Origin: Paenibacillus polymyxa M1
GTDB lineage: Bacteria > Bacillota > Bacilli > Paenibacillales > Paenibacillaceae
DNA length: 64,000 nt
Assembly (NCBI RefSeq): GCF_000237325.1
Contig: NC_017542.1
Coordinates: 3,258,501-3,322,500, forward strand
Direction of reading: 5' to 3'
A program made the position numbers and the translations under genes. Below are positions 25,414 to 34,025 of the stretch, one piece after another; within the stretch, counting starts at the first letter, position 1; the number at the start of each line of letters is the position of its first letter. The notes under the pieces are model-generated. The model saw only the letters and a program-made list of their open reading frames with translations, was not told the DNA's origin and searched no databases.

Positions 25414-26931
25414 TCAGAGCTTGTATATGGATGTATATTTATCTTCCAGATAGTCGGCGAGATAATCAGGATTCAGATCCTCACCCGTAATGGCTACAAT
25501 CAACTCAGACGGCGTCCGGCTCTTGCCGTAACGGTAAATCCGTTCAGTCAGCCATTGCTTGATCGGCTCCAGCTCACCAGCAGCAATCAGCTCATCCAGG
25601 TTCGGCAGCTCCTTACGCAGAGTCGCCAAAATTTGGGCTGCATACATATTGCCAAGTGAGTAAGAAGCAAAATAGCCAAAATCACCACCGGACCAGTGAA
25701 CGTCTTGAAGTACGCCCAGCCCGTCGTTCGGGGGTAGAAGCCCCAGGTATTCTTTATATTTTGCATTCCACACTTCGGGGAGACGCTTTACATCCAGCTT
25801 TTCATTAAACAGCATTTTCTCAATTTCATAGCGGACAATGATATGTAAATTATATGTCAGCTCATCCGCTTCAATACGAATCAATGAATTTTCCACGCGA
25901 TTGACTGCCCGGTAAAATTGCTCTGCCGTGACCTTCGCCAAACGATCAGGAAAATGCTTTTGCAGATCATCGTAATACCGATCCCAGAAAGCACGACTGC
26001 GTCCGATTTTATTTTCCCACAAGCGGGACTGGGATTCATGAATCCCCATAGAGGTTCCTCCGGACAGTAGTGATCCTGCCAGCTCAGGAGCAATGTTTTG
26101 TTCGTACAGTGCATGGCCTCCTTCATGCAGTGAGCTGAAAATAGCACTGGTTACATCATCTTGCAAATAGTGTGTTGTTATACGCACATCACCTGGATTT
26201 AATCCTGTCGCAAAAGGATGCACACTCTCATCCAAACGACCTGCATCAAAGTCATAACCCATCTGCCCTAAAATGAACAGACTGAACTTTTCCTGCTGCT
26301 TCACATCAAATACACCGTCTAAAAAGCTCTTATCCGGCTGGTTGGGTGAAGTCTGAATTTTAGACAGAAGGGGTACAAGGCGCTTTTTGAGTCGATCAAA
26401 GACAGCATCCAGCTTTTCAACCGTCATCCCTGGCTCATATTGATCCAAAAGTGTGTCGTACTCTGTATCCTTAACACCCCAGTAGCCGATAAACTCACGC
26501 TTCATGTCTACGATTTTAGACAAGTACGGTTCGAATCCGGCAAAGTCGCTATGTTCCTTTGCTTCCTCCCACTTGCTTTCTGCCTGAGCCGCTAAAATGC
26601 TATACTCCCGGTAGCGGTCTGTTGGGACTGAACGATTCAAGTCATAATTTTTGCGACATTCCTCTACCAATCTGCGATCATTGTCCTCCAGTTGCTCCAG
26701 CTTGTCTTTTGCGGCAAAAAATTGCAGCAACTGCCCCATTTCATCTGAGATCATCAGCTTGAACATTTCCGTGGACAGCATCCCCAACGTCTCGGACCGA
26801 ATGTCAACTCCCTTGCGTGGAGCTCCTGTCCGTAAATCCCAGTGCAGCAAGCCGACTGCTTCGCCATAACCGCTGATTTTGTGTGAGATTTCCTTTAAAG
26901 CCGTCCATTGATCCAACGTCTGTTGCTCCAT
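25414..26931 (-). CDS. M32 family metallocarboxypeptidase (Taq-type)
   Basis: A zinc- or cobalt-dependent cytoplasmic carboxypeptidase that removes C-terminal residues from peptides. The 505-residue product has the family's HEGGH metal motif at 269-273, the third ligand in ESQSRLWEN, and the conserved DVHWSGGDFGYFASYSLGN stretch near the end. Start ATG 26931 follows AGAGGTGA; the in-frame start at 26943 is less well placed. It stands alone, with its own terminator, and is divergent from the carbonic anhydrase gene. Confidence 0.93.
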   Translation of the reverse strand: MEQQTLDQWTALKEISHKISGYGEAVGLLHWDLRTGAPRKGVDIRSETLGMLSTEMFKLMISDEMGQLLQFFAAKDKLEQLEDNDRRLVEECRKNYDLNRSVPTDRYREYSILAAQAESKWEEAKEHSDFAGFEPYLSKIVDMKREFIGYWGVKDTEYDTLLDQYEPGMTVEKLDAVFDRLKKRLVPLLSKIQTSPNQPDKSFLDGVFDVKQQEKFSLFILGQMGYDFDAGRLDESVHPFATGLNPGDVRITTHYLQDDVTSAIFSSLHEGGHALYEQNIAPELAGSLLSGGTSMGIHESQSRLWENKIGRSRAFWDRYYDDLQKHFPDRLAKVTAEQFYRAVNRVENSLIRIEADELTYNLHIIVRYEIEKMLFNEKLDVKRLPEVWNAKYKEYLGLLPPNDGLGVLQDVHWSGGDFGYFASYSLGNMYAAQILATLRKELPNLDELIAAGELEPIKQWLTERIYRYGKSRTPSELIVAITGEDLNPDYLADYLEDKYTSIYKL

Positions 26932-26985
26932 AATTAGGGTCACCTCTTTAACTTAAAATGGTTAAAACTTTACAACTACCTATAC

Positions 26986-27014
26986 TTGATGATACTTATA
27001 TTAAAAAGTATAAT
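26986..27014 (+). promoter_or_regulatory. Promoter of the carbonic anhydrase gene
   Basis: TTGATG and TATAAT are separated by 17 bases, about 90 bases ahead of the start codon. Confidence 0.7.
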
Positions 27015-27104
27015 CAACACACAACATGTACGACCAACTCCTAATATCTGGATCAACGTTGGGCAGTACATATTGCACTTTATTAGAATCTGGAGGGAAC
27101 TATC

Positions 27105-27668
27105 GTGGATCACATCCAAGAAATTTTAGAGTACAATCGTGTTTTCGTAGAAAACAAAGAATACGAGGCCTATAGAACGGGCAAGTTCCCTAACAAAAAA
27201 ATGGTCATCATAACCTGTATGGATACGCGGCTAACGGAATTGCTCCCCAAAGCCATGAACCTGCGTAACGGGGATGTCAAAATTATTAAAAATGCGGGTG
27301 CCATTATTTCACAGCCTTTTGGAAGTGTAATGCGCAGTGTGCTAGTCGCTCTATATGAGCTGGGAGCAGACGAAGTACTCGTTGTAGGTCATTATGAATG
27401 CGGTATGGCTGCATTGAATGCTGATCATATGGTTAATGAGATGCTGGAACGTGGAATTTCGCAGGAAGTGCTAAGTACATTAGAAAATTCAGGTATTAAG
27501 TTAAATAAATGGTTGAAGGGTTTTGACAACATTGAAGAAGGGGTACAGACTACAGTGAAGCTTATTAAAAACCACCCCCTTCTCCCTCCCAATACGCCCG
27601 TTCATGGTATGGTAATACATCCGGATACAGGCGCGTTAACCCTTGTTGTTGACGGGAATAACCAATAA
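27105..27668 (+). CDS. Beta-class carbonic anhydrase
   Basis: Interconverts CO2 and bicarbonate. The 187-residue product has zinc ligands Cys38 (TCMDTR), His96 and Cys99 (GHYECGM), with the Asp40-Arg42 dyad next to the first. This is the short YtiB-like type of Firmicutes. The start is GTG 27105 after a TGGAGGGAAC site. It is monocistronic, with a promoter upstream and a hairpin terminator downstream. Confidence 0.93.
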   Translation: MDHIQEILEYNRVFVENKEYEAYRTGKFPNKKMVIITCMDTRLTELLPKAMNLRNGDVKIIKNAGAIISQPFGSVMRSVLVALYELGADEVLVVGHYECGMAALNADHMVNEMLERGISQEVLSTLENSGIKLNKWLKGFDNIEEGVQTTVKLIKNHPLLPPNTPVHGMVIHPDTGALTLVVDGNNQ

Positions 27669-27694
27669 ACAGAATCCTTATCCTCAAAAGTTAT

Positions 27695-27740
27695 CAGGGT
27701 AGTTCAGGCGCGTATATACGTGCTTAAACTACCCTGTTTC
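27695..27740 (+). terminator. Terminator of the carbonic anhydrase gene
   Basis: CAGGGTAGTT and AACTACCCTG arms with a further GCGCG/CGTGC-type inner pairing, followed by TTTCT. Confidence 0.7.
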
Positions 27741-27919
27741 TATGAAAAAAAGCACATATACATACCGAATGACCCCAGCCAATTTTGGCTAACCTGTGAA
27801 CGACTGGTGTGAAAGTTGTCAAACCATACAGTTTCAGTGTACACTTTTTATGGAGCCGCAGATTACCTGCCGCAGAGCTGTTACAACCGTTACTTTGATG
27901 GATGAAGGAGATAAGATAT

Positions 27920-28486
27920 ATGAATTTACTATCGTATGGTCTGTTGGGACTTCTCGCCAGAGAGGAATCCTCCGGCTATGATCTGATGCTGCGTATTCAG
28001 CCTTTTTGGCAGGCCAAGCACAGCCAGATCTATCCGCTACTGGCCCGTATGGAGAGCAAGGAACTGCTAGCCTCCCGATGGATTCAGCAGTCCGACAAGC
28101 CTGATAAAAAGATGTATACCATTACGGACAAGGGAATCCATATGCTTCAGCAATGGTCTCAGGAAACGTTAGCTGCTCCGGTTACACGGGATGAATTAAG
28201 CCTTCGACTATTCTGTCTCTGGTTGACGGACAAAACTAGCGCCAATCGTATGCTAGAGGAACGCAAACGTTATTTTATTCAGAAAATCCGTCATCTAGAG
28301 GATATACTGAACGACATTCCCGCAGAAAATTTACACTTTGGCAGTAAGAATTTCGGTGACTATATTCTAGTACAAAAAGGGCTTATGAATGCCAAAGCAG
28401 GCCTGGAATGGTGCCAAATGGTGCTGCGCATGCTGCTTGCCGGTGATGTCAGAGCGGACACTAATCCGTTTTTACTTAAACCCTAA
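27920..28486 (+). CDS. PadR-family transcriptional regulator
   Basis: The 188-residue product has an N-terminal PadR winged helix (LLSYGLLGLLAREESSGYD, QIYPLLARMESKELL) and a helical Vir_C-type C-terminal domain (LSLRLFCLWLTDKTSANRM, then LEDILNDI). The start is ATG 27920 after AAGGAGAT; the 27902 codon in frame lacks a site. A short AAAGCA/TGCTTT hairpin follows the stop. Its target is not evident; PadR proteins often repress an adjacent gene, and the next gene downstream encodes a small membrane protein. Confidence 0.88.
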   Translation: MNLLSYGLLGLLAREESSGYDLMLRIQPFWQAKHSQIYPLLARMESKELLASRWIQQSDKPDKKMYTITDKGIHMLQQWSQETLAAPVTRDELSLRLFCLWLTDKTSANRMLEERKRYFIQKIRHLEDILNDIPAENLHFGSKNFGDYILVQKGLMNAKAGLEWCQMVLRMLLAGDVRADTNPFLLKP

Positions 28487-28645
28487 AGCAAAATGCTTTT
28501 ATCAATCCATGCATGGGATTTATGTACGTTATCGTTTAATTTTTTAAAATTTAAAATTCTTTGAAACCCTTTTCCATACTATATCGTATTACGGGTAAGC
28601 GGTTGTTTGACCTATAACACAAATTACTAGGGGGATTATATTTAC

Positions 28646-29101
28646 ATGAAAAAGACATTCACTTTGAAAAATATGATGATGCTGATGATGGCTTTCACCC
28701 TACTCATTGCTATGATCGCACCATCTACAGCTGATGCAAGGCGTGGTGGCGGATTTAAATCCGGACCAAAATCATACCAATCTACACCAAGCAAGGCGAA
28801 TGACAGCAGCGGCATCAATAAGTCTGATAGCGGAACTAAATCTAGTGCGGCTACGGGCAACACAAGCAGAACCGGTGGGTTCCTCGGTGGCGGTGGCGGG
28901 TTCCTCAAAGGTATGATGCTGGGCGGCTTGGCAGGTATGCTTTTCGGCGGATTGTTCGGCAACATGGGTGCATTGGGCAGCTTACTTGGCCTGGCCGTTA
29001 ACGTTCTAGCTATTTATGTCCTGATTATGGTTGGTGTAGGGATCTACCGAGCTATCAAAAATCGCCGTAGACCCGATGATTCTCGTGGAGGACGTTACTA
29101 A
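28646..29101 (+). CDS. Small Gly-rich membrane or exported protein
   Basis: A 151-residue protein of no recognised function. Residues 1-32 form a signal peptide or membrane segment with many Met residues (MMMLMMAFTLLIAMIAPSTADA). A polar Ser/Lys linker follows, then a Gly-rich segment (GGFLGGGGGFLKGMMLGG), two more hydrophobic stretches and a basic tail (RAIKNRRRPDDSRGGRY). It resembles TIM44-domain-like Gly-rich proteins in composition, but I cannot support that assignment. RBS AGGGGGAT. The DUF2653 gene follows 3 bases later, so the two form a unit. Confidence 0.8.
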   Translation: MKKTFTLKNMMMLMMAFTLLIAMIAPSTADARRGGGFKSGPKSYQSTPSKANDSSGINKSDSGTKSSAATGNTSRTGGFLGGGGGFLKGMMLGGLAGMLFGGLFGNMGALGSLLGLAVNVLAIYVLIMVGVGIYRAIKNRRRPDDSRGGRY

Positions 29102-29104
29102 GTT

Positions 29105-29383
29105 ATGATTTTAAGCATGGATGAGATTGTCAATGCCATTTGCCTGCATATGGCTGAACGCAAGGGCGTACGACCGACCGATGTGGTTGTGGAGCTAAGC
29201 TGGGAAGAGGATACAGGCTATACAGCCGAAGTTCATGTCCAGGGACGCAGTCAATATCTGGTGGAAGCCAATATGATTGAAGCCATTCTGAGATACCTTC
29301 ATTCCGAATACAATATTCGTGCCTATCGCGAGCAGGTCAGATTGGATCTGGATGAAGAAATTACCGCTATTGTCCAAACTTAA
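29105..29383 (+). CDS. DUF2653 (YxcD-like) protein
   Basis: A 92-residue acidic cytoplasmic protein that looks like the DUF2653/YxcD family by its ELSWEEDTGYTAEVHVQGR core and an ANMIEAILRYLHSEYNI helix. The function is unknown. GGAGG of its RBS lies within the last codons of the preceding membrane protein gene, so they are probably co-expressed. Confidence 0.75.
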   Translation: MILSMDEIVNAICLHMAERKGVRPTDVVVELSWEEDTGYTAEVHVQGRSQYLVEANMIEAILRYLHSEYNIRAYREQVRLDLDEEITAIVQT

Positions 29384-29422
29384 TTAATTGCATAGGACCG
29401 TCGTACAAACTTGTTTCAAAAT

Positions 29423-29465
29423 AAAAGAACCGCTCTTTGCCTGGTGGCAAGGGCGGTTCTTTTTC
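29423..29465. terminator. Bidirectional terminator between the DUF2653 gene and the STM4011-4015 operon
   Basis: AAAAGAACCGC and GCGGTTCTTTTT arms with TTGCC/GGCAA inner pairing. T runs occur on both strands and two convergent units end here. Confidence 0.85.
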
Positions 29466-29478
29466 TGCTCTTTTCTCT

Positions 29479-30348
29479 CTAATAGATCGTCATGGTTGTA
29501 CGCGGCACCCTTTCAAGCAAACCACTACCATACATTTCCCGAAATGGCTGCTCTTCCATATGGATATAACCGATATAACAGCCACATTCTTTCATCCGGC
29601 ACGGACGCTGAGCACTCAGCCCCTCCAGACCGTCTCTGTACAGGTGCCCAATCACACGTCGATCCTGATAGCAGTGTTTTACTCGCCCGTCACCTTGGAC
29701 GTAGAATACATCTTCTCCCGCGCGACATGCTCGTCCCTGGCTGCTATAATCCTTTAAATTCCATTGAAAATAGGGATCTATCTCAGTTAATTCGGCAACC
29801 TCGGCATCCGTATAATAATGTGGTTGGTCCTTGTAGGCGTTGATCCACATATAAACTTCTTTTGGAAGTTGCGCCCGCAAGGAACGAATAGCCGGGAACG
29901 CCTGTCTCAATCCAACTGTACCGACACTATAGGAAATGCCAAGTTCATATAGCTTCATCGCCTGCGATATAAAAGCTTGCTCTTTGGTTTCTCCAGGATG
30001 ATAAGTAGCCCACAGCGCAGCCGTATCTGGATTTAGTTCGTTTGTCCAATCCAGCTTAGCCGATAGATTCGTCTGTACCGCCACTTTTTCCACATGCGCC
30101 ATATGGGAGAACTCAATCATAGCCTTACGATACCAGGAATGAATCAAGGCTTCTCCGTACGGATTAAAAAAAATGGAGAGCTGGTGCCCCAAAGCACCCT
30201 GCTCCCGTACCCAATCAGCAAAACGCTCCAACTGCGCCCGATCCTTGTTTAACGTTTCCCGACTATCGACGTTTTTACTGAATGGGCAGTAAGGGCAAGC
30301 ATAGTTGCACGAGGTCAACGAACCACGATAATATAAGGTCGATCTCAT
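29479..30348 (-). CDS. STM4011-family radical SAM protein
   Basis: The 289-residue protein binds a [4Fe-4S] cluster through the CxxxCxxC motif in CNYACPYCPF near residue 13. Its C-terminal third is Cys-rich in a SPASM/twitch-like way (GRACRAGEDVFY, HCYQDRR, CRMKECGCYIG), so a second cluster is likely. The ATG at 30348 overlaps the upstream STM4012-family stop as ATGA; the longer in-frame frame to 30546 only runs inside that gene. The substrate is unknown. It is last in the five-gene operon, before a bidirectional terminator. The family name comes from the Salmonella locus and is recalled, not searched. Confidence 0.88.
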   Translation of the reverse strand: MRSTLYYRGSLTSCNYACPYCPFSKNVDSRETLNKDRAQLERFADWVREQGALGHQLSIFFNPYGEALIHSWYRKAMIEFSHMAHVEKVAVQTNLSAKLDWTNELNPDTAALWATYHPGETKEQAFISQAMKLYELGISYSVGTVGLRQAFPAIRSLRAQLPKEVYMWINAYKDQPHYYTDAEVAELTEIDPYFQWNLKDYSSQGRACRAGEDVFYVQGDGRVKHCYQDRRVIGHLYRDGLEGLSAQRPCRMKECGCYIGYIHMEEQPFREMYGSGLLERVPRTTMTIY

Positions 30349-31772
30349 GCGCCTACATATCCTTCCATACGCTCGCGTACTGATGTGGAGATCATCCAGT
30401 CTCCAATCGCATCGGAATAGGCCATTCCTTCCTCCGTAAGTCGAAGCGTGCCCTCCTCGACCACAGCCATACCCGATTCCAGCAGCAGCGACATTCCTGT
30501 AAAATCGTCTTCCAGGCATACACCAAAGCGCTCTGCATAGGCACATAGCTCCAAACCTTCCCGATGAAGAAGCGCCTTCAGGATAAAACGTCGCTTACGC
30601 TCATCCGCATTTAAAATAAAGCCGTAGTCAGCCAGATCATGACGCTCCGCCGCCACATAATCCGCGATAATACTACGTGTAGCTGCTGTACTGACACCAT
30701 ACCGGCTGGCATAGTGTACATCGCGTGTATAAGAGCGTGCACCACACCCCAGTCCAGCCATGCCCTCCTCCTGGCAACTGTAGGGTAAAAGCTCTTTGCT
30801 AGATGTACCCTCATTTTTAGCAAAACGGCGCATGGAATATTGTACATATCCTGCCTGTTTGAGTCGTTCGCGCGCTACTTCATACAAGCTGAGGCGAATA
30901 TCATGATCCAGCCCAGTATAGCCAGGCTTTAAAATCGTATTTTCACGAATGTATAACGGGTAAAGAAAAATCTCTCCTGGCGAATAGGACAGGGCTTCCT
31001 CGAGAGAATACAGCCAGGTTTCCACCGTTTGACCAGGCAGACCATAGATCAGATCCACGTTGAGCAAAGGAAAATTGTATTCTACCAGCCGCTCAAGTGC
31101 TTCTCTAACAAGCTTGGGCTTCTGAGGTCGGTATATGGCGGCACTTTCTGATTCCACAAAGCTCTGGATTCCCATGCTAACACGATCTGTACCGCGGCGC
31201 TTGAGCACCTCCAGCCTATCCTCAGTTACAGTATCGGGAGAGGTTTCGACTGAAATAGAAGCTCGCTTGGGGTCCAATCCCATAATATTTTCCGCAATGT
31301 CAAATAAACGCTCCACCAAAGGAGCCTCCAATAAGGTCGGCGTACCACCGCCAATCGCAAAACGTGAAAAAGGCCGACCGCCCATAATTGGGGCCCATTG
31401 CCGAGCTTGTCTTTCTAGCGCATCCACATACTCCTTGTGCACATCCTGACGCTTATCCGGTAAAGTGAACAGGTTACAAAATCCACAGCGAGCTGCGCAA
31501 AACGGTATATGCATATACAAAAAATAGCTTTCCAACTCTTCTTTCTCCCACAATTCCTGCAATGAGAGCGGTGTATCGAACGAACGATAGGCCGTTTTAT
31601 GCGGATAAGAGTACAGATAGGAGCGATAGGGAGCTTCTCGGATCGTACGTGCCCATTCTACAGGAGTATCCGGCCACTGAAATCTAGTCGTTACTAATTT
31701 TGTGTCCATTCCCGGAGAAGTTTGGGTTGCTGCGCCCATCGGATGTAGGTGATTCAGATTCATGGCTTTCAT
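30345..31772 (-). CDS. STM4012-family radical SAM protein (HemN/HemW-like)
   Basis: A 475-residue protein with the HemN/HemW-type radical SAM barrel: MHIPFCAARCGFCN holds CxxxCxxC, then AIGGGTPTLL, VSMGIQSF and DLIYGLPGQT. A winged-helix-like C-terminal domain (LKALLHREGLELCAYAERF) follows. The HemW heme-binding HNxxYW segment is replaced: the residues before GLGCGARSYT read LLPYSCQEEGMA. This is therefore probably not a heme chaperone or coproporphyrinogen enzyme. The start is ATG 31772, 5 bases after AAGGAG. Coupled to the STM4011-family gene. Confidence 0.88.
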   Translation of the reverse strand: MKAMNLNHLHPMGAATQTSPGMDTKLVTTRFQWPDTPVEWARTIREAPYRSYLYSYPHKTAYRSFDTPLSLQELWEKEELESYFLYMHIPFCAARCGFCNLFTLPDKRQDVHKEYVDALERQARQWAPIMGGRPFSRFAIGGGTPTLLEAPLVERLFDIAENIMGLDPKRASISVETSPDTVTEDRLEVLKRRGTDRVSMGIQSFVESESAAIYRPQKPKLVREALERLVEYNFPLLNVDLIYGLPGQTVETWLYSLEEALSYSPGEIFLYPLYIRENTILKPGYTGLDHDIRLSLYEVARERLKQAGYVQYSMRRFAKNEGTSSKELLPYSCQEEGMAGLGCGARSYTRDVHYASRYGVSTAATRSIIADYVAAERHDLADYGFILNADERKRRFILKALLHREGLELCAYAERFGVCLEDDFTGMSLLLESGMAVVEEGTLRLTEEGMAYSDAIGDWMISTSVRERMEGYVGA

Positions 31773-31841
31773 TTCTGCTCCTTCCTCGCGCTGGATTGGA
31801 TTCTTGATCATTTATCAGTGCAAACTACTTTTCTTTTTGTC

Positions 31842-32624
31842 CTACAGTATAAAATCGCGGTAAGGCACATTCCACACTACCTCATGCGCCAGACGATGCC
31901 CTTCGTAGCCGTCTTCGCCATAAGCTGTACCATGATCGGAAAAAGCCATGCAAAACGTCTTGCCACGCTTACGCAAAGCATCAAACAAGCGTCCAAGTTC
32001 ACCATCCACATACCGCAAAGCTGCTCGTTGAGACTCTACTGAATCTTTTGAAGAGCCCTTTACAAAATAATGATTAGGCCCATGGATTGCTGATACATTC
32101 AGAAACAAAAACAAGCGCTGTGCAGGGTCTGCCTTTTCCAACAGCTTCAAGGCATGATTCACCTGATGCTCTGTTGAACGAGGGTTGGTAACGCCAAAGT
32201 TCATGCGCCAGTAGCTCTCTTGAAAATATCCGGGCAGCACCTTGGCCAGCTTGTTCTTCTTCGTGAAAAAAATAACGCCACCGATACAGATCGTCCGATA
32301 GCCCTCGTTCTCCAGCCCGGACACAATGTCCGGAGCATCGAACAGCCAGGTATGTGGATGCGTTCGCAATCCCGTATCCTTTGTGTGAAACAGCCTGATA
32401 TGTGAAGCCTTATCTGTATTGGCCGGAGTCGGTAAAAATCCGCCAAAAAAAGCATGGTGTGCAGCATATGTAAAGCTCCCTGGTGTATGGCGCTTTTCCC
32501 ACGACCCGGAGCCGCATAAATTCGAGCAGTTTTCTTCCTCCAGCTTGGCTACGTCATAACGCAGGGTATCCAGTGTAATCATGACAATATCATGAGAGCC
32601 GACAATTTGATTCATATCAGTCAT
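31842..32624 (-). CDS. STM4013-family hydrolase (alkaline phosphatase superfamily)
   Basis: The 260-residue protein shows the metal-binding features of the alkaline phosphatase/sulfatase fold. Asp19-Thr20 in MITLDTLRYD provides a ligand and the likely nucleophile, and SDHGTAYGEDG near the C-terminus gives the Asp-His metal pair. It has no signal peptide, so it acts in the cytoplasm, unusual for sulfatases. Whether it cleaves or transfers a phosphate, sulfate or phosphonate group is unknown. Its ATG overlaps the stop of the STM4014-family gene by one base (TAATG). Confidence 0.87.
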   Translation of the reverse strand: MTDMNQIVGSHDIVMITLDTLRYDVAKLEEENCSNLCGSGSWEKRHTPGSFTYAAHHAFFGGFLPTPANTDKASHIRLFHTKDTGLRTHPHTWLFDAPDIVSGLENEGYRTICIGGVIFFTKKNKLAKVLPGYFQESYWRMNFGVTNPRSTEHQVNHALKLLEKADPAQRLFLFLNVSAIHGPNHYFVKGSSKDSVESQRAALRYVDGELGRLFDALRKRGKTFCMAFSDHGTAYGEDGYEGHRLAHEVVWNVPYRDFIL

Positions 32625-33958
32625 TATCTGTCTTTCCTTTCCAAAACTACGCTCCTATTAGCAAGGTGCAGCATTTCCCATTCATATGGATTCCAACCCT
32701 GATACTCAACCCGATACAGTAAATCACCGAACGGATTAACATCCAATACATAGGGACGACCACCGTGAGCCGGAACGAGCACATCCAGTCCAGCAACCAT
32801 AGATGACGGAAAAACCCTCATGGCGGCTATTGCAGTATGCTGGACCGATTCTACCGTATTCTGTGGTAGTCCGGCTTCCTCCAGCAAGAGTCGCTCATTA
32901 CGCAAATGTAGATTTGTAATGGGGCTGTGACTCAAACGTAAAACCGCATGACAAGCTTCTGATTCACACACGAGTTGACGCACATCATAAACACGTCCGT
33001 TCAGGGTCGCTTTGGGAATCCAGCGTTCCACATGTACCCCTTCCAAACATAGCCAGTTAAGGATGGCATGAATGTCCTGCTTGTCTGTATAACGACGCAA
33101 TCGTCCGGCATTATAATACACACGCTGTCCGTGTATGATCTCTGTTCCAATCGTAGTTACCGCCAGCTCTGCATGTGTCTGGGGATGTACCTGATATGCC
33201 ATAACACCAGAAGCACCTGACCCGCAAAATATTTTCACAAATACGCGGTGAAACCCACTCTCTTTCATAGCTGTATGCAGATCGACAGCATCACGAAATG
33301 CACCGCCTGAAGCTGTAAGCACAGGCGGGACCCTGATGTCTGCCTGGTCTAATACGGCGCTACAACGCCGTTTGTCAAACATGACGGCTACTTCCGCAGG
33401 ATCGTTCATCCAGCGCGACGAAGGCCAGAGCCGATCTACTTCATGCCGCAGCCAAGCCAGCAGACGGCAATAGCCCCGGAACCATTGTGCCGGGTGCCAA
33501 ATGCGACCATGCTGCTCCTGCAAACGGCGCGCTTCTGCCGCCAGTATACCTGTGTCATGTGCCCATTCCGGCCATGGCAACAAAGAATCGTCTCCCTCGG
33601 CATCCGGGGCGCCCAGAGCAATCAATTCCCGCTCTACCTCAAAGTTTTCGCCCGGTGCATCCAGACGTAGCAATGGACCTCTGTCCACCCGCCCTGCCAG
33701 TAATTGATCAATGCTCTCTCGCACATGGACACTGCCATTCACGCTATCTTGCGCAGCTTGTGCAGCTATCCTGACCATCAGTTCGCTCAGACTGTGCTTC
33801 TCTCGAATGGCCCCCAACACATCTGTATAGGAAACCTCCAGAGCTGGCGGAAGCATTAATCTGCTTCGTGCTTTCTGCAGCCCCGTAGTTCGACGATTCC
33901 CCGAATTACCGAACAAGATAAACGGCTCGTTGACATTACTATCCCACATCTTCATCAT
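32624..33958 (-). CDS. STM4014-family ATP-grasp-like protein
   Basis: A 444-residue cytoplasmic protein. The C-terminal half reads like a RimK-type ATP-grasp: MFDKRRCSAVLDQADIRVPP (central domain entry), HRVFVKIFCGSGASGVMAY (ATP-binding lysine and glycine loop) and VLDVNPFGDLLY (the Asp-Asn metal site). The N-terminal ~190 residues are not recognised. ATP-grasp enzymes join a carboxylate to an amine or thiol, so ligation is the likely chemistry, but no substrate can be named. RBS GAGG precedes ATG 33958. It is the second gene of the operon. Confidence 0.85.
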   Translation of the reverse strand: MMKMWDSNVNEPFILFGNSGNRRTTGLQKARSRLMLPPALEVSYTDVLGAIREKHSLSELMVRIAAQAAQDSVNGSVHVRESIDQLLAGRVDRGPLLRLDAPGENFEVERELIALGAPDAEGDDSLLPWPEWAHDTGILAAEARRLQEQHGRIWHPAQWFRGYCRLLAWLRHEVDRLWPSSRWMNDPAEVAVMFDKRRCSAVLDQADIRVPPVLTASGGAFRDAVDLHTAMKESGFHRVFVKIFCGSGASGVMAYQVHPQTHAELAVTTIGTEIIHGQRVYYNAGRLRRYTDKQDIHAILNWLCLEGVHVERWIPKATLNGRVYDVRQLVCESEACHAVLRLSHSPITNLHLRNERLLLEEAGLPQNTVESVQHTAIAAMRVFPSSMVAGLDVLVPAHGGRPYVLDVNPFGDLLYRVEYQGWNPYEWEMLHLANRSVVLERKDR

Positions 33959-34025
33959 AGAGCCGCCTCACTTTTATTCTTTTTAATTTTAAATTCAATC
34001 CGTTTTAGAAATCCATTGGAGCAAA

